DNA of 64,000 nucleotides from Lumbricus rubellus (taxonomy: Eukaryota; Annelida; Clitellata; Crassiclitellata; Lumbricidae), in assembly GCA_945859605.1 (NCBI GenBank), contig OX243827.1, positions 3,109,567 through 3,173,566 on the forward strand, given 5' to 3'. The notes below the pieces were generated by a model. That model saw only the letters and a program-made list of their open reading frames with translations. It did no database searches and had not been told where the DNA came from. The position numbers were made by a program, and so were the translations under genes. This document shows positions 54,034 through 64,000 of the stretch, piece after piece (the first letter of the stretch is position 1; each line of letters starts with the position of its first letter).

Positions 54034-54746
54034 GTGCTAAGTAAGTGCGTTTGCAGGCGGTTCAATAAAGTACATACTTACTTACTATATATTGACCTGT
54101 GGTATTTGAAGCAAATCCGTAAGCCTGCGCATCTAATAACAACAGACCTACAATTAATTGTAAAATATTGGTGTAAAATGTAAATATTGTAGTAAGAACG
54201 GTAGACAATTGAAAAAGTAATTGCGCTTTAACCTAAGTCATGATCGTAGTATGTTTTAGGAAATGTCTAAGCGTTTTCGAACAATTACTGGCCACGTGTA
54301 CCAATTACTAGCATGGCCAATGACTAGGCAACAACGCGGCCAGTAACCGGGCACTTTCATACGGCAGATAAACAAAATTATTTTTAAAATAAGGAATAGT
54401 AAAACAATATTTAAAGCAAGTTCTACAACATTACAACATATTTAGTTTTATATTTCAGTCAGTTTGCTAATGCCGAAATGTGAAGAATGGGTATTAAAAT
54501 CCTTTGAAAAAGTTTGATTTTGAAAACATCAGCGAGATTACCTACGAGATTGACCTAAACTTTGAGGCATCAAAACAAAGTTAAACTAGGTCAAATGATG
54601 AATGAATCACGTGATTTGGTAGCTTTTAATAGAAACAAAGAATTCAGAATTTAATTTCATCGCTAGAAATGCATGATCTGCGTGTTTGAGCTTTACAAAA
54701 GTGGCCAGTAACTGGGCACCGGCCAGAAATTAGGCACTTTACCCTA

Positions 54747-55600
54747 CCTAGCCTATTAGCTGCAGTAGGCCTAGCTGTAGCCTATATTTTCTCTCCAGTT
54801 TCCTCAGAATCGAACCACAGCATGCAGTCTTCGCTGAACGACTCAATAATTGTCTAAATGCAGCATACATAGTCGCTTTGATATCTAACAACATTCTTGT
54901 TGCTTAATTCCCTATTTTTATGTGGGCTTGATATTCCTGCATTTTCTATGGCCAAGGCAGTTCTGCTGTTATAAGGATTCAGACGATTCTTCTATCAGGC
55001 TATTCGCATCTTACTTTCGCAATGCTCTGATATGTACACTGTACAGCACCATCTGCTGTGTCCTATCGTTAGTCTACAATATGGACATTTATACATTTTT
55101 TATTGCATGTGACCCGACTTTAGCTTAGCCTCGAACCTCCTCATCTTCAATTAATGTGATGCATAGCCTATGATTTTTTTTCTCAACTGCTCGGATAACC
55201 TCGACTCTGCTACCATGCTCATTTTTAAGCGCATTTCTCGTGTGAGATCTTTCATCGCAAGCGTTAATTAGAATATAAGTTGGCTTTTAAGAAACTGTTC
55301 CCGTTCACGGACGATAGGCTTCTGATCACATGATCTGTATATATGCGTATAGGCTACACCATGATACAACTGCGCCATATTCGAGGCTTCTGTAAATTAT
55401 GGCCTCGTGTGTAAATTCATTTCGAAGGACAGCGATATAATTATATTTTCACCTTTTAAAGTGCATGGTACATAATGTGGAATGTCTTCTCTAGAGACCC
55501 ATAAGTGTAGCTAAAAAATAATTGCCTTCTGTACGAACAGAAATTGCGATGTATGCGCGTTTCACAAGGAGCCATAACGATGTTTAGAATGAAGAAATTG
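54747..55600. other. No recognisable gene
   Basis: Short frames only and one TAGGCCTA at about 54767. Confidence 0.4.
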
Positions 55601-55604
55601 AGAG

Positions 55605-55705
55605 GCAGTGAAAGAGAGTGGCAGAGAGAAAGGCAAAGAGAGGCTGAGGAAGAGAGAGGCAGAGAGAGGCAGAGAGAGGCAGAGAGAGGCAGGGAGAGGC
55701 AGAGA

Positions 55706-55775
<70 letters not shown>

Positions 55776-55860
55776 CAGGGAGAGAGGTAGAGAGAGGCAG
55801 GGAGATGCAAAAGGCCAAGACAGACAAGGAGAAACAGAGAGAGAGGCTGAGATAGATAGA
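55605..55860. repeat. (GA)n / (AGAGAGGC)n repeat
   Basis: A GA core flanked by GGCAGAGA octamers. Arg/Glu and Ser/Leu frames here are artefacts. Confidence 0.95.
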
Positions 55861-56218
55861 GAGAGAAACAGACATAGAGACAGATGCGGTAGCAGGCAGA
55901 CACAAACAGACTCAAGCAAACAAGCAGACAGAGACAGAGAGAGCTCAAGGTCTGAAATGAATTGAGAATCTGTTGGTATGCGTATACCTGCTAATTATTA
56001 TTAAAGTAGGCTATGTTTTGACAGAATCTTCCGTTTCGAATTGCAGTTGATGCATGTGATTGCTTCTAAAGTATAGGACTAAAACTCACGGTTACTCACC
56101 GCTCAAACCTCGCGAGGCCTAACAGTGAATTTTCAGTGTATAATACACTGTATAATGCTCATGCATGTAGGCCTATTCATGCATGCATGAATAAATGTAA
56201 TATGCATGCATGTATAGC

Positions 56219-56396
56219 CAGAGCTTAAAGTGTGGGAAAATAAGTGCTTGGACGCCTCTTACCTTTCCAAAAGAAGTGCCTGGACGCCCCTTACATTTCG
56301 AGAAGGTGCTGACCAATAAGTGGCAGGACAGCGCTCAGATTTTAAAATAAGTGCATGGACGCCGTCCATGACCGTCCAGGCACACTTTAAGCCCTG
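56219..56396. mobile_element. hAT MITE (178 bp)
   Basis: The ends CAGAGCTTAAAGTGTG and CACACTTTAAGCCCTG are inverted. The perfect 8-bp duplication TGTATAGC lies at 56211-56218 and 56397-56404. Confidence 0.92.
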
Positions 56397-56587
56397 TGTA
56401 TAGCATTGTATGCTGATCTATATGCACGCCACGCATTCAAAGGTGAAACTGACATGTTGACTTTCTCAATCTGACATGAAAAGCTCTTGCTGCAGGTGTG
56501 TCGTTTCTGTCGCTGTAGCTGGCTAATTTGTAGACTCTTCCGCTCTGCAAAGTCTGCTCTGGCCTTCAGCTCATCTCAGCTAAAGAC

Positions 56588-56837
<250 letters not shown>

Positions 56838-57332
56838 CGATCGAATTCCCAACTCGACTCTTTTCCTTCGGTTAGTCTGTTTCCGTATCTTCTTCTTCAC
56901 TTTCAAATCTGTCCTCAGTAGCAAAACGTCCGCCGATGCGTTGAAGCATATTATATAGCCCTATAATAATTGCTATTATATACTAACGATATTATTATGA
57001 AAGTTCTTTGATTGCAATATTTTAGGTTGTTTACAATAATTCTCTTTATGGCTTATAATTATCACAGTCGTTGCTGCTTGAGCGATATATATATATAATA
57101 TTATAGGGCTATAGGCCCTATAATATATATTATAAATATCGTTCTTCAGCTTCATCTCAAGGTATAGATCTGCAGTAACTGTTATGGTACTTAAAGACAC
57201 AATTATAAATGTTAATGGTTAATGTCTCAACTGACGCCGTCCAGTTTAAGTGTTTTCGTCTGCATTTCATGGTCTCATGCACTCTGAGATAGACACATAA
57301 CAATGCGCATTGCTCACCTATGCATTCCATGT

Positions 57333-57549
57333 GGGACGCGGTGGTGTAGTGGTGGCGTCGTTGCCTTGGAGCCGGAAGGTTCGAGGTTCGAATCCACCTC
57401 GCCGCGTAAGGACCTTGGGGAAAGTCCTTCACTCACAATTGCTCAGCCCTTCGGCGTGAAACTCCGATGCACAGTCTGCTCTGCATTCGGGAGCGCCTCT
57501 GAGTAGAGAGAGCTTGAAGGGGCGTTATAACAAGTGCACATACAAACAT
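57333..57549 (+). mobile_element. tRNA-derived SINE with LINE-like tail
   Basis: Best-preserved copy of the family: GGTGGTGTAGTGGTGGCG, B box GGTTCGAATCC, GAGCGCCTCTGAGTAG, CTTGAAGGGGCGTTATAACA. Confidence 0.93.
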
Positions 57550-58222
57550 ATAACCTAATGGCCCTACTCTCATCCGAACAGACTTATCATGTCAGCTGTT
57601 TATTACAACGTATACCAAAACACTTGCATAATTACATCTATGCAATGTATGTATGTTCGGGTCATACGCATTGGCTGGGGCCAATAAACAAGGGATTGAG
57701 ATGCCTATGATGAAATGCTAATGATGTGTCGTTTTAGTAATAAACGTTTAGACCAGTGTGTCAATAAATATACATTATGTTATGCATCGAAAGACGATGT
57801 GACATTATGTATTCGTTTTCTCTGCCTTATGTCAATCTGTACAGATTATTTTCAGATGGATGTAAGAGGGATGTACAATGTTGTACATTGTACAGCTCTT
57901 CAATTTGATAAGGATTAAACGCCTCTGATCTTATGGTTGCTGACGAAAGATATATTGAATGTAATGGAACCTTAAGAGTTAAAATACTACCAACTGCGGC
58001 CGCATGCAGCAGACTGCAGAGGCGCCCAAAATAGGACATTAAAATATCAAATTCTTCGCCCATGTAAAACATTTTTATTTAATTATCAACTCCAGAGGAT
58101 TGATGATTTCAAGGCTGTAGCTATGGGATGTTTTGGGAGTTTGAACACCCTCCCTCCCCCAATAAAATAATAATATAATGGAATGATGGTGTAGTTTGCC
58201 AGTTACTAACACAATCATAATG
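57550..58222. other. No recognisable gene
   Basis: AT-rich sequence with short frames only. Confidence 0.4.
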
Positions 58223-58227
58223 TGAAC

Positions 58228-58747
58228 TGTCACAAGTCTTTTCCCTCTTCTTCTCTACGTGTGACCTTCAGTCTCTTCGGAAGCTTCTTCGTATAAGTTC
58301 GTGGTAGCGTAGGCCTATCCCTAGATAACTGTTTCATTAGCTAAATGGCTAGGTTAAAGAATCTACAGTCTTTCACTGTTTTGTTAACCAACAACGATGA
58401 CGTGTTTAACTCTTCTTATTATACTCCAAAATCCGATATAAAGTAAAACGATCAGCAACAACACAACAATGACTACACTTGCGTTATCATAACAACTACA
58501 CGACTACTATCTTCATCAGTCTACTTTATCGCAACTCAACAACAACTCTTACAGCCTATCTCAACGGCTCTCAACACGCAACTCTCCTTCTTCACTTCCA
58601 CTCCCTTCTTGTACAATTAACGTACGCTCGTCTAGACGTCACGTGCTGTCCAGACAATCACCTGTGCAGACGCCGCGCGGCAATTTGCACCTGGCCTACT
58701 TACGTCGCTGTACGACAATCGGCGTGCACTGATTAAATTAGCTGACA
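58228..58747 (-). repeat. Probable 3' LTR of the Gmr1-like element
   Basis: On the minus strand it begins TGTCAGCTAATTT right after the purine tract AAAGGAAGGAGG (58751-58765). A matching end TTGTGACA falls at 58228-58235, giving a 520-bp LTR with TGTCA/TGACA ends. The partner LTR lies beyond the window, so limits are inferred. Confidence 0.5.
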
Positions 58748-58864
58748 TTACCTCCTTCCTTTCTTTTGAAGAGAGCTAATTAATCTTAAAAATTAGCGAA
58801 CGTATAATGCTTAAACTAAATACAAACAATTCTTATACTAAATGCAATCACAAAATACCTTATA

Positions 58865-61800
58865 CTACAATCTCGATAAGCAGTCTGCTACTACATTCAA
58901 CTTTCCTTTCTTATAGTTCAACAGAATGTCAAAATTTTGCAATGATAAAGACCATCTGACTAACTTAGCAGACTTCGACATTGACTCCGTCAAATAAACT
59001 AAAGGATTATGATCAGTGAACACATTAATCTTGGAACCAATAATGATTTCTTTCAATTTGTTTAAAGCCCATATGATTGCATAGGCTTCCTTCTCAATCG
59101 TCGCCCATCTCCTCTGGGTATCTGTCAGCTTCTGGCTGATAAATGAAACGGGACGTTCTATCCCTTCATCGTCCACTTGTGACAGCACAGCCCCCACAGC
59201 AAAATCACTGCTATCACAGTACAAATTAAATGGTTTGCCAACCTCGAACATGTACAGAATAACATTCGATAAAACAATTTCTTTAAGAGAATCAAAAGAT
59301 TTCTGGTGGTCCTGAGTCCAAATAATGTTCTCAGGTGTCTGCTTGCTAGTTAAATCTGTCAATGGTTTAGCAATCTCAGCAAAATTACAAATAAATTGTC
59401 TGTAGAAACCAAAGAATCCTAACATTTGCTTCACTTGCTTCTTCGTTTCAGGGTTTTTTAAATTAATCAAACTGTCAATCCTATCTGGATTCATCATCTT
59501 CTTCCCTGAACCAATGAGGTGACCGATGAATTTCACCTCACTCTTACCAAACACACATTTCTTCAAGTTCAAAGTTACATTATGCAGTCTTATTTGTTTC
59601 AAAAACAATTCTAAATGTTTCAAATGAATGTTCCAATCATCAGAATGGACTGCAATGTCATCAACATAGGGTTCAGTAAATGCATCAATCGGTTGCAAAA
59701 TCATGTTTATGGCTTTTACAAAAGTCCGTCCAGAGTTAATCATTCCAAAAGGGACACGTGTAAATTCGTACAGTCCATTATGGGTAACGAATGCGGTTTT
59801 CCATTGGTCGGATTTCTTCACCGGACAAGTCCAGTAAGCACTGCGACAGTCCAAGACGGAAATAAACTTGGATTTCCCGACTTTGCTCAGCACATCGTTG
59901 ACGATCGGCATGGGGTATCGACAATTTTCAGTATATGAATTCACGTACCTGTAGTCGCACGCGAGTCTCAAGGATCCGTCCTTCTTCTTGACGATGACCA
60001 GCGGACTTGCCATTCTGCTCGACGACGGCTGAATGATGTTTGCTTTCAGCATCTCTTGTATTTGTTTGTCCACTTCTGCGCGGTATATCAACGGTATTCG
60101 ATAAGCCGTGAACTCCTTCTCTCGAAAGTCTGGTCTCAGCACCCCTTCGTGTTCTACCAATGTACATAATCCAGGTTTGTCCGAAAATCTGTCTGCATAT
60201 CGGTTCAGTACATCCAGTAGCTGTTTCTGTTGCTCGCTCGTAAGATGTCCGATCTGTTCATAGTCCAATTGCAGCGATTTCTGTATCGTCTCTGCATGGT
60301 CTTCTTTCAATGGTAGCTCTACCACTGATCCGAATTCGTCGTCCTCTTCCACGATGAGACCACACGATAATGTTCTTGCGATGAACTTCCTCATTTTGTT
60401 GGCATGGACGATTCGTCGGCCGTTTTCATTCATGTCCACCAGATACGAATACTTGGATCTTCTTTGTAGCACTGTACATGGACCATGCCATCGTGAGATC
60501 AATTTATTGGTTGACGTTGGATACAGGACGATGACGTTTTCTCCTGGTTCGAATTCTTTATCCTTGGCCCTCTTGTTGTATTGACTGGCGTATTGTTTTT
60601 GCTTTTCCTCTGCACAATTCTCAGCAAATATCAAAGCTTTCTCCATGTCTGCTCTTAAGTTCTTCAGGTACTTTGCTGGTTGTACTCCAATGTTTGGCGG
60701 TAGATTTATTTCTTTGGTCCAGCTTTCCTTTAAGATAGTTAATGGTCCTCTTGGCATTTTTCCATACACCAGCAGATATGGTGCCACTCCTGTCGTTGCG
60801 TTAGGAACTTCTCTCAATGCCCATACGGTAAACGGAATGATTTTATGCCACTGTCTTGGATTTTCCACAATGACATGATGTACCATCTTCTTGAACGTCT
60901 GGTTCCATCTCTCGACTAATCCGGCTGCCTCTGGATGCCCCGGTGAATCGAATCGTGGACAGCATCCCATCAATTTCAAAAATTCTCTTGTAAGACTGGC
61001 TGTAAAATTCGTGCCTCTGTCGCTGGTGATCACAGACGGCACCCCCACGTCAATGAAAAGCTTCATCAAAGCTTCGCACACAGCCTTAGCAGTCAATGAC
61101 TTCAGCAAGAAGATTGTCGGCCATCTTGTACATGAATCCACTATGCACAAGCAATACTTATGCCCAGCTGCTGACTTCGGTTCTATTGGGCCTACCACGT
61201 CCATAGTCATCCGTCGGAATGGAACATCTTCCCTTGGAATTGGTGTAATCGGCACTCGATCCATCACCAAACTTCGTGCCTTCAGCTGACACTTCTCACA
61301 GGACTTACAAAATTTCACCACGTCTCGACGCATCTTTGGCCAGACAAAGGACAACTTGATTCTCTCTCGTGTCTTCTCTTCTCCCAAGTGTCCGCCAAAT
61401 ACTGACTCGTGAGCTAATTCCATTACTTGAATTCTTCTCTCTTTCGGTAACACCAACTGATACACAAGCTGATCCAGCATTTGATGCTTCTTATACAGCA
61501 ATCCATTCACCACGATAAACTCTGATCCTTGGTCTTCAGCGATCCTCCACCACGATTTCAGTGACTCGTCATTTCTCTGCTGCTCCTCGAATTTCTTCGC
61601 ATCTTCCAGCTGTCTTTCATCGTTCGAATTCTCTGTGAACAAGTCCCTCATACTTGTCTCCAGTTCAGCGTCGCTTCCGGAATCTTCACTATCATTTCGT
61701 TCACATGCAGCCATCTCTTCTTCAGTTTCATTGTTCTCAGATGTTGTTCTTTCGTCATCTTGGATGCTGAGTTCATCTTCGCTTTCCGTGTCATCTTCTT

Positions 61801-63571
61801 GCGAACTTTCGTTTATCGTTTCATCTTCTCCGTCTTCGACTTCTGCTCTCCGACTTTGTGCTCTTGTAGTCACATTCGCTTGTAGCTCTCCTTGCAATAT
61901 ACTGATTGGTGAAACCTCTTTCAGTTCTGCAATTATCTCTGGATGTAGCAGGAACTTTTCTGGATTTTCTTTACACAGTTCTGCTGAAATGCTGGCACAC
62001 ACTAAAGTTAAATATGGCGCGATATTTATTGTCCTGTCCTCTGTAGCTGCTCCTTCGTTACGACCGCTCATCCGCACTTCGATTTTCACCAACTTAGCTG
62101 GAATCGGCTCTCCAGCTACACATTGCAAATGAACTCTGCCGATTTCTTCTACTGTCGTTCCTTTCAGTAGTTCCTCGTTGATTACTGGTATCTCGGTCCC
62201 CGAGTCAATCAACGCCTCGACTTGCACAGGCTGCCCATCAGTCCCACGTATCTCCACATTTACATGCTGCAACGATATCTTCTTTATGCGTTGACACTCC
62301 TCTTTACTTTTTGTTTCTCGACAACTTTCTGCAATGGAAGTAGTCTTTATCGCTTCTTTCAGTATGGTGAACTGCGGCGTACACTTCATCACTGACTTTA
62401 CTTCTGTTTCTTGGTTGCATTGTTCTTCCCAACCAGGAGGTGCATTTATCACTTGTATCTGGTTTACTCGAAGATTTTCTGCACTTCTGCTAAAGTTCTT
62501 CCTCAGATTTGCCGCTCCTGGTGCTTGGCAATGTTTTATTAGGTGTTTATCAGAATTGCAATTGTGGCAACGCTTCTTGATAAAACTTCTTTGCTCCTTG
62601 TTCTCCCACTTGTTGTACGGCGTGTAAGATGCATTACTTTCTGTTGGGCGTCCCAGCGGCGGAGTTCGATTGTAGGCTTGTCTATCCCACGTTGACTGTT
62701 GTTTATCTTGCGACCACTGCTTTCCAGAATAATCATCTTTCTTTGCATCATTACTCTTGGCTTGGCTTCCGGTGTCTTTGCTATCCTTGTTCCACTTGGG
62801 TTGCTTTGGACTATTGTCCCATGCTTCAAATTTCGGTTTGTCTTGGAACATCACACCAATCCGATTGTTTACATGTATATCTGCGAGATCTGCAACATTA
62901 CTAGCTTCCAAGCATTCTGTGCCCTCTTTTGCTAAGACAAACTGCAGTGGACCTGGTGGTAAACATTCTTTCAGCTTATCCGCCACTAACAAATCAAACA
63001 GCTTCTCGTAGTCTTTGTCCACTCGTCTACTTCGGACATAATAATTCAACAGGTTCTTCAGCCTAGCCGTGAACATCGTATACGTTTCTTCGGCTGTCTT
63101 CTTGGCATCTGCAAACCTGGACCTGTACTCACGAGCTGTTAACTTGAATTCCTTCAACAAGTGCTCTTTCACTGCATCGTATTTATCTAAATTCTCAAAT
63201 GACAATCGATTCAATACCGTTCGCGCTCTCGGGGTCATCAATGGCAACAACAATTTCACCCAATATTGCTTTTCCACAGCGAAGCTATTGAATGCATTTT
63301 CAACTGTTTCAAAATATAATGGCACTTCCATCATATCATACGGCATCTTCGGTAACACATGCTTCATTGCGTCACCTATCTTCTTAATCTTGGACACCAT
63401 TGTCTCACTTTCTTTGAGTCTAATCTGTTCTGACACTTCTCGGCTCTTACGATCATCTTCGTCTCTCTTCTTCAGTCGATCTTGATCTTCGATTCTCCGC
63501 AGTTCTTCCTGTTCTATCTTCTGTTGTAATAGTTCTAACTGCTTTCTGCGTTCTTCTTTTTCAATGGCCAT
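58865..63571 (-). CDS. Gag-Pol polyprotein, order Gag-PR-IN-RT-RH
   Basis: The open frame is 1568 codons. Residues 1-60 are a charged coiled coil. A Gag capsid-like domain spans about 75-240. The CCHC knuckle is at 335-348 (CHNCNSDKHLIKHC). The protease has DSG at 456-458, followed by an acidic region (580-660). The integrase has an H2C2 zinc site (H721, H728, C755, C758) and the DDE triad D791, D851, E887 with D(35)E spacing. The RT has YVDD at 1302-1305. RNase H has D1453, E1495, D1520 and D1563. Pol is intact. An in-frame TAG lies five codons before the first ATG, and the same frame continues upstream, so Gag is interrupted rather than started here. Confidence 0.93.
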   Translation of the reverse strand: MAIEKEERRKQLELLQQKIEQEELRRIEDQDRLKKRDEDDRKSREVSEQIRLKESETMVSKIKKIGDAMKHVLPKMPYDMMEVPLYFETVENAFNSFAVEKQYWVKLLLPLMTPRARTVLNRLSFENLDKYDAVKEHLLKEFKLTAREYRSRFADAKKTAEETYTMFTARLKNLLNYYVRSRRVDKDYEKLFDLLVADKLKECLPPGPLQFVLAKEGTECLEASNVADLADIHVNNRIGVMFQDKPKFEAWDNSPKQPKWNKDSKDTGSQAKSNDAKKDDYSGKQWSQDKQQSTWDRQAYNRTPPLGRPTESNASYTPYNKWENKEQRSFIKKRCHNCNSDKHLIKHCQAPGAANLRKNFSRSAENLRVNQIQVINAPPGWEEQCNQETEVKSVMKCTPQFTILKEAIKTTSIAESCRETKSKEECQRIKKISLQHVNVEIRGTDGQPVQVEALIDSGTEIPVINEELLKGTTVEEIGRVHLQCVAGEPIPAKLVKIEVRMSGRNEGAATEDRTINIAPYLTLVCASISAELCKENPEKFLLHPEIIAELKEVSPISILQGELQANVTTRAQSRRAEVEDGEDETINESSQEDDTESEDELSIQDDERTTSENNETEEEMAACERNDSEDSGSDAELETSMRDLFTENSNDERQLEDAKKFEEQQRNDESLKSWWRIAEDQGSEFIVVNGLLYKKHQMLDQLVYQLVLPKERRIQVMELAHESVFGGHLGEEKTRERIKLSFVWPKMRRDVVKFCKSCEKCQLKARSLVMDRVPITPIPREDVPFRRMTMDVVGPIEPKSAAGHKYCLCIVDSCTRWPTIFLLKSLTAKAVCEALMKLFIDVGVPSVITSDRGTNFTASLTREFLKLMGCCPRFDSPGHPEAAGLVERWNQTFKKMVHHVIVENPRQWHKIIPFTVWALREVPNATTGVAPYLLVYGKMPRGPLTILKESWTKEINLPPNIGVQPAKYLKNLRADMEKALIFAENCAEEKQKQYASQYNKRAKDKEFEPGENVIVLYPTSTNKLISRWHGPCTVLQRRSKYSYLVDMNENGRRIVHANKMRKFIARTLSCGLIVEEDDEFGSVVELPLKEDHAETIQKSLQLDYEQIGHLTSEQQKQLLDVLNRYADRFSDKPGLCTLVEHEGVLRPDFREKEFTAYRIPLIYRAEVDKQIQEMLKANIIQPSSSRMASPLVIVKKKDGSLRLACDYRYVNSYTENCRYPMPIVNDVLSKVGKSKFISVLDCRSAYWTCPVKKSDQWKTAFVTHNGLYEFTRVPFGMINSGRTFVKAINMILQPIDAFTEPYVDDIAVHSDDWNIHLKHLELFLKQIRLHNVTLNLKKCVFGKSEVKFIGHLIGSGKKMMNPDRIDSLINLKNPETKKQVKQMLGFFGFYRQFICNFAEIAKPLTDLTSKQTPENIIWTQDHQKSFDSLKEIVLSNVILYMFEVGKPFNLYCDSSDFAVGAVLSQVDDEGIERPVSFISQKLTDTQRRWATIEKEAYAIIWALNKLKEIIIGSKINVFTDHNPLVYLTESMSKSAKLVRWSLSLQNFDILLNYKKGKLNVVADCLSRL

Positions 63572-63586
63572 TTCTTTAAGTTGAGC

Positions 63587-64000
63587 CTATTTGATAGCAA
63601 GTTTCTTTTGTTCTAACTGAAGCTGGAACTGTTGCTTCTGCATGTCTATCTCTTGTTGTCTTATCCTTTCTAATTTTTCTGCTCTTTCCGCTCGTTGCTC
63701 CTCTTTCTCTTTCTCCTCTTGTTTACGCTCTTTCTCCTCTTGTCTGCGCTGCTCTTCTTTCTCTTTTTCTTCTTGTTTACGCTCTTTCTCCTCTTGTTTA
63801 CGCTGCTCCTCTTTCATTATCATGAATTGCAGCAACGCCTCCATAGACATCGGTGCCTCAGGCTTCTCCACTGGCTTCTCCGCAGCGCCTCCGACAGCAC
63901 CTTCTTCTTCTTCTTCTTTCTTAGCCCAAACCTCGGCTAAATTTCTCATCAATTCTTCCCTCGACATCTGTTCAACTTCTTCTGCGTCTACGCCTGCTTC
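63587..64000 (-). CDS. N-terminal Gag coiled-coil segment, ends at in-frame TAG
   Basis: The frame is open from the window edge to TAG 63587-63589 and in the same frame as the polyprotein below it. It contains MSREELMRNLAEVW followed by Lys/Glu/Gln-rich heptads (KERKQEEKEKEEQRR, repeated twice), a long charged coiled coil that continues after the stop. The internal repeat encoding KQEEKERKQEEKEKEEQ may vary between copies. The start lies outside the window or at ATG 63967. Confidence 0.8.
   Translation of the reverse strand, partial: EAGVDAEEVEQMSREELMRNLAEVWAKKEEEEEGAVGGAAEKPVEKPEAPMSMEALLQFMIMKEEQRKQEEKERKQEEKEKEEQRRQEEKERKQEEKEKEEQRAERAEKLERIRQQEIDMQKQQFQLQLEQKKLAIK

Larger units (their letters stand above)
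50840..54083 (+). mobile_element. Near-intact RTE-like LINE
   Basis: The endonuclease and reverse transcriptase frames are both open and separated by one frame change. The 3' end is GGTTCAATAAAGTACATACTTACTTAC. Boundaries are approximate because no clear target duplication was found. Clade assignment is from the APE-type endonuclease and C-terminal GRPRKTWR pattern. Confidence 0.88.
50316..54744. mobile_element. TA-target transposon with subterminal repeats, split by a LINE
   Basis: The inverted ends start GGGTAAAGTGCC and continue AATTACTGGCCG with two mismatches, flanked by TA (50314-50315, 54745-54746). CCAATTACTGGCC-like motifs recur directly and inverted near both ends (50505-50560, 54276-54355, 54700-54730). 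No coding capacity outside the inserted LINE. Confidence 0.85.
58228..64000 (-). mobile_element. Gmr1-like Ty3/gypsy retrotransposon (5' part outside window)
   Basis: Encodes Gag, protease, integrase, reverse transcriptase and RNase H in that order on the minus strand. Integrase lies upstream of RT, as in the Gmr1 group, whereas ordinary gypsy elements have it downstream. The Gag start, leader and 5' LTR are beyond position 64000. Confidence 0.88.

Overview
The window is eukaryotic genomic DNA. It holds two spliced host genes with GT-AG introns, tRNA-derived SINEs, LINEs, LTR retrotransposons and many small DNA transposons. The likeliest source is an invertebrate, probably a deuterostome. The main hint is a Ty3/gypsy-type element with integrase upstream of reverse transcriptase (Gmr1-like order), a group described mainly from deuterostomes. 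I cannot name the species.

Host genes. (1) A cytidine deaminase gene on + (four recognisable coding exons, 13816-15451); its N-terminal exon was not found. (2) A complete atypical protein kinase C gene on + (18811-40545). Seventeen exons join in frame into a 588-residue protein with PB1, pseudosubstrate, atypical C1, kinase and AGC tail. Every junction phase was checked by hand. The activation-loop exon is present twice (35451-35538 and 37379-37466), with equal length and phase and diverged sequence, so the two look like mutually exclusive exons. The same gene has duplicated splice-junction segments in introns 2 and 9 and a GC-AG intron 11.

Layout. 1-2250: no recognisable gene. 2255-9219: a young LTR retrotransposon carrying only Gag-protease plus an extra 3' domain, so non-autonomous. 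9220-13409: simple repeats and a non-autonomous Helitron. 13410-15464: hAT MITE and cytidine deaminase. 15750-18360: simple repeats, a LINE tail and an 831-bp inverted-repeat element just upstream of the kinase. 18811-41200: aPKC, its introns carrying SINEs, LINE ends, MITEs and a perfect-looking foldback element. 42687-45102: a mariner relic split by a second TA-target element with an expanded TIR-motif array and an inverted pentamer satellite. 45480-49970: SINEs and hAT MITEs. 50316-54744: a TA-target element split by an almost intact RTE-like LINE. 54750-58220: simple repeats, a small hAT MITE and a SINE. 58228-64000: a Gmr1-like retrotransposon on the minus strand, cut off by the window end.

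The transposons give the window most of its structure. At least ten elements have clean target duplications or terminal inverted repeats, and one SINE family shares its 3' tail with a LINE in the aPKC gene, which suggests a retroposition partnership.
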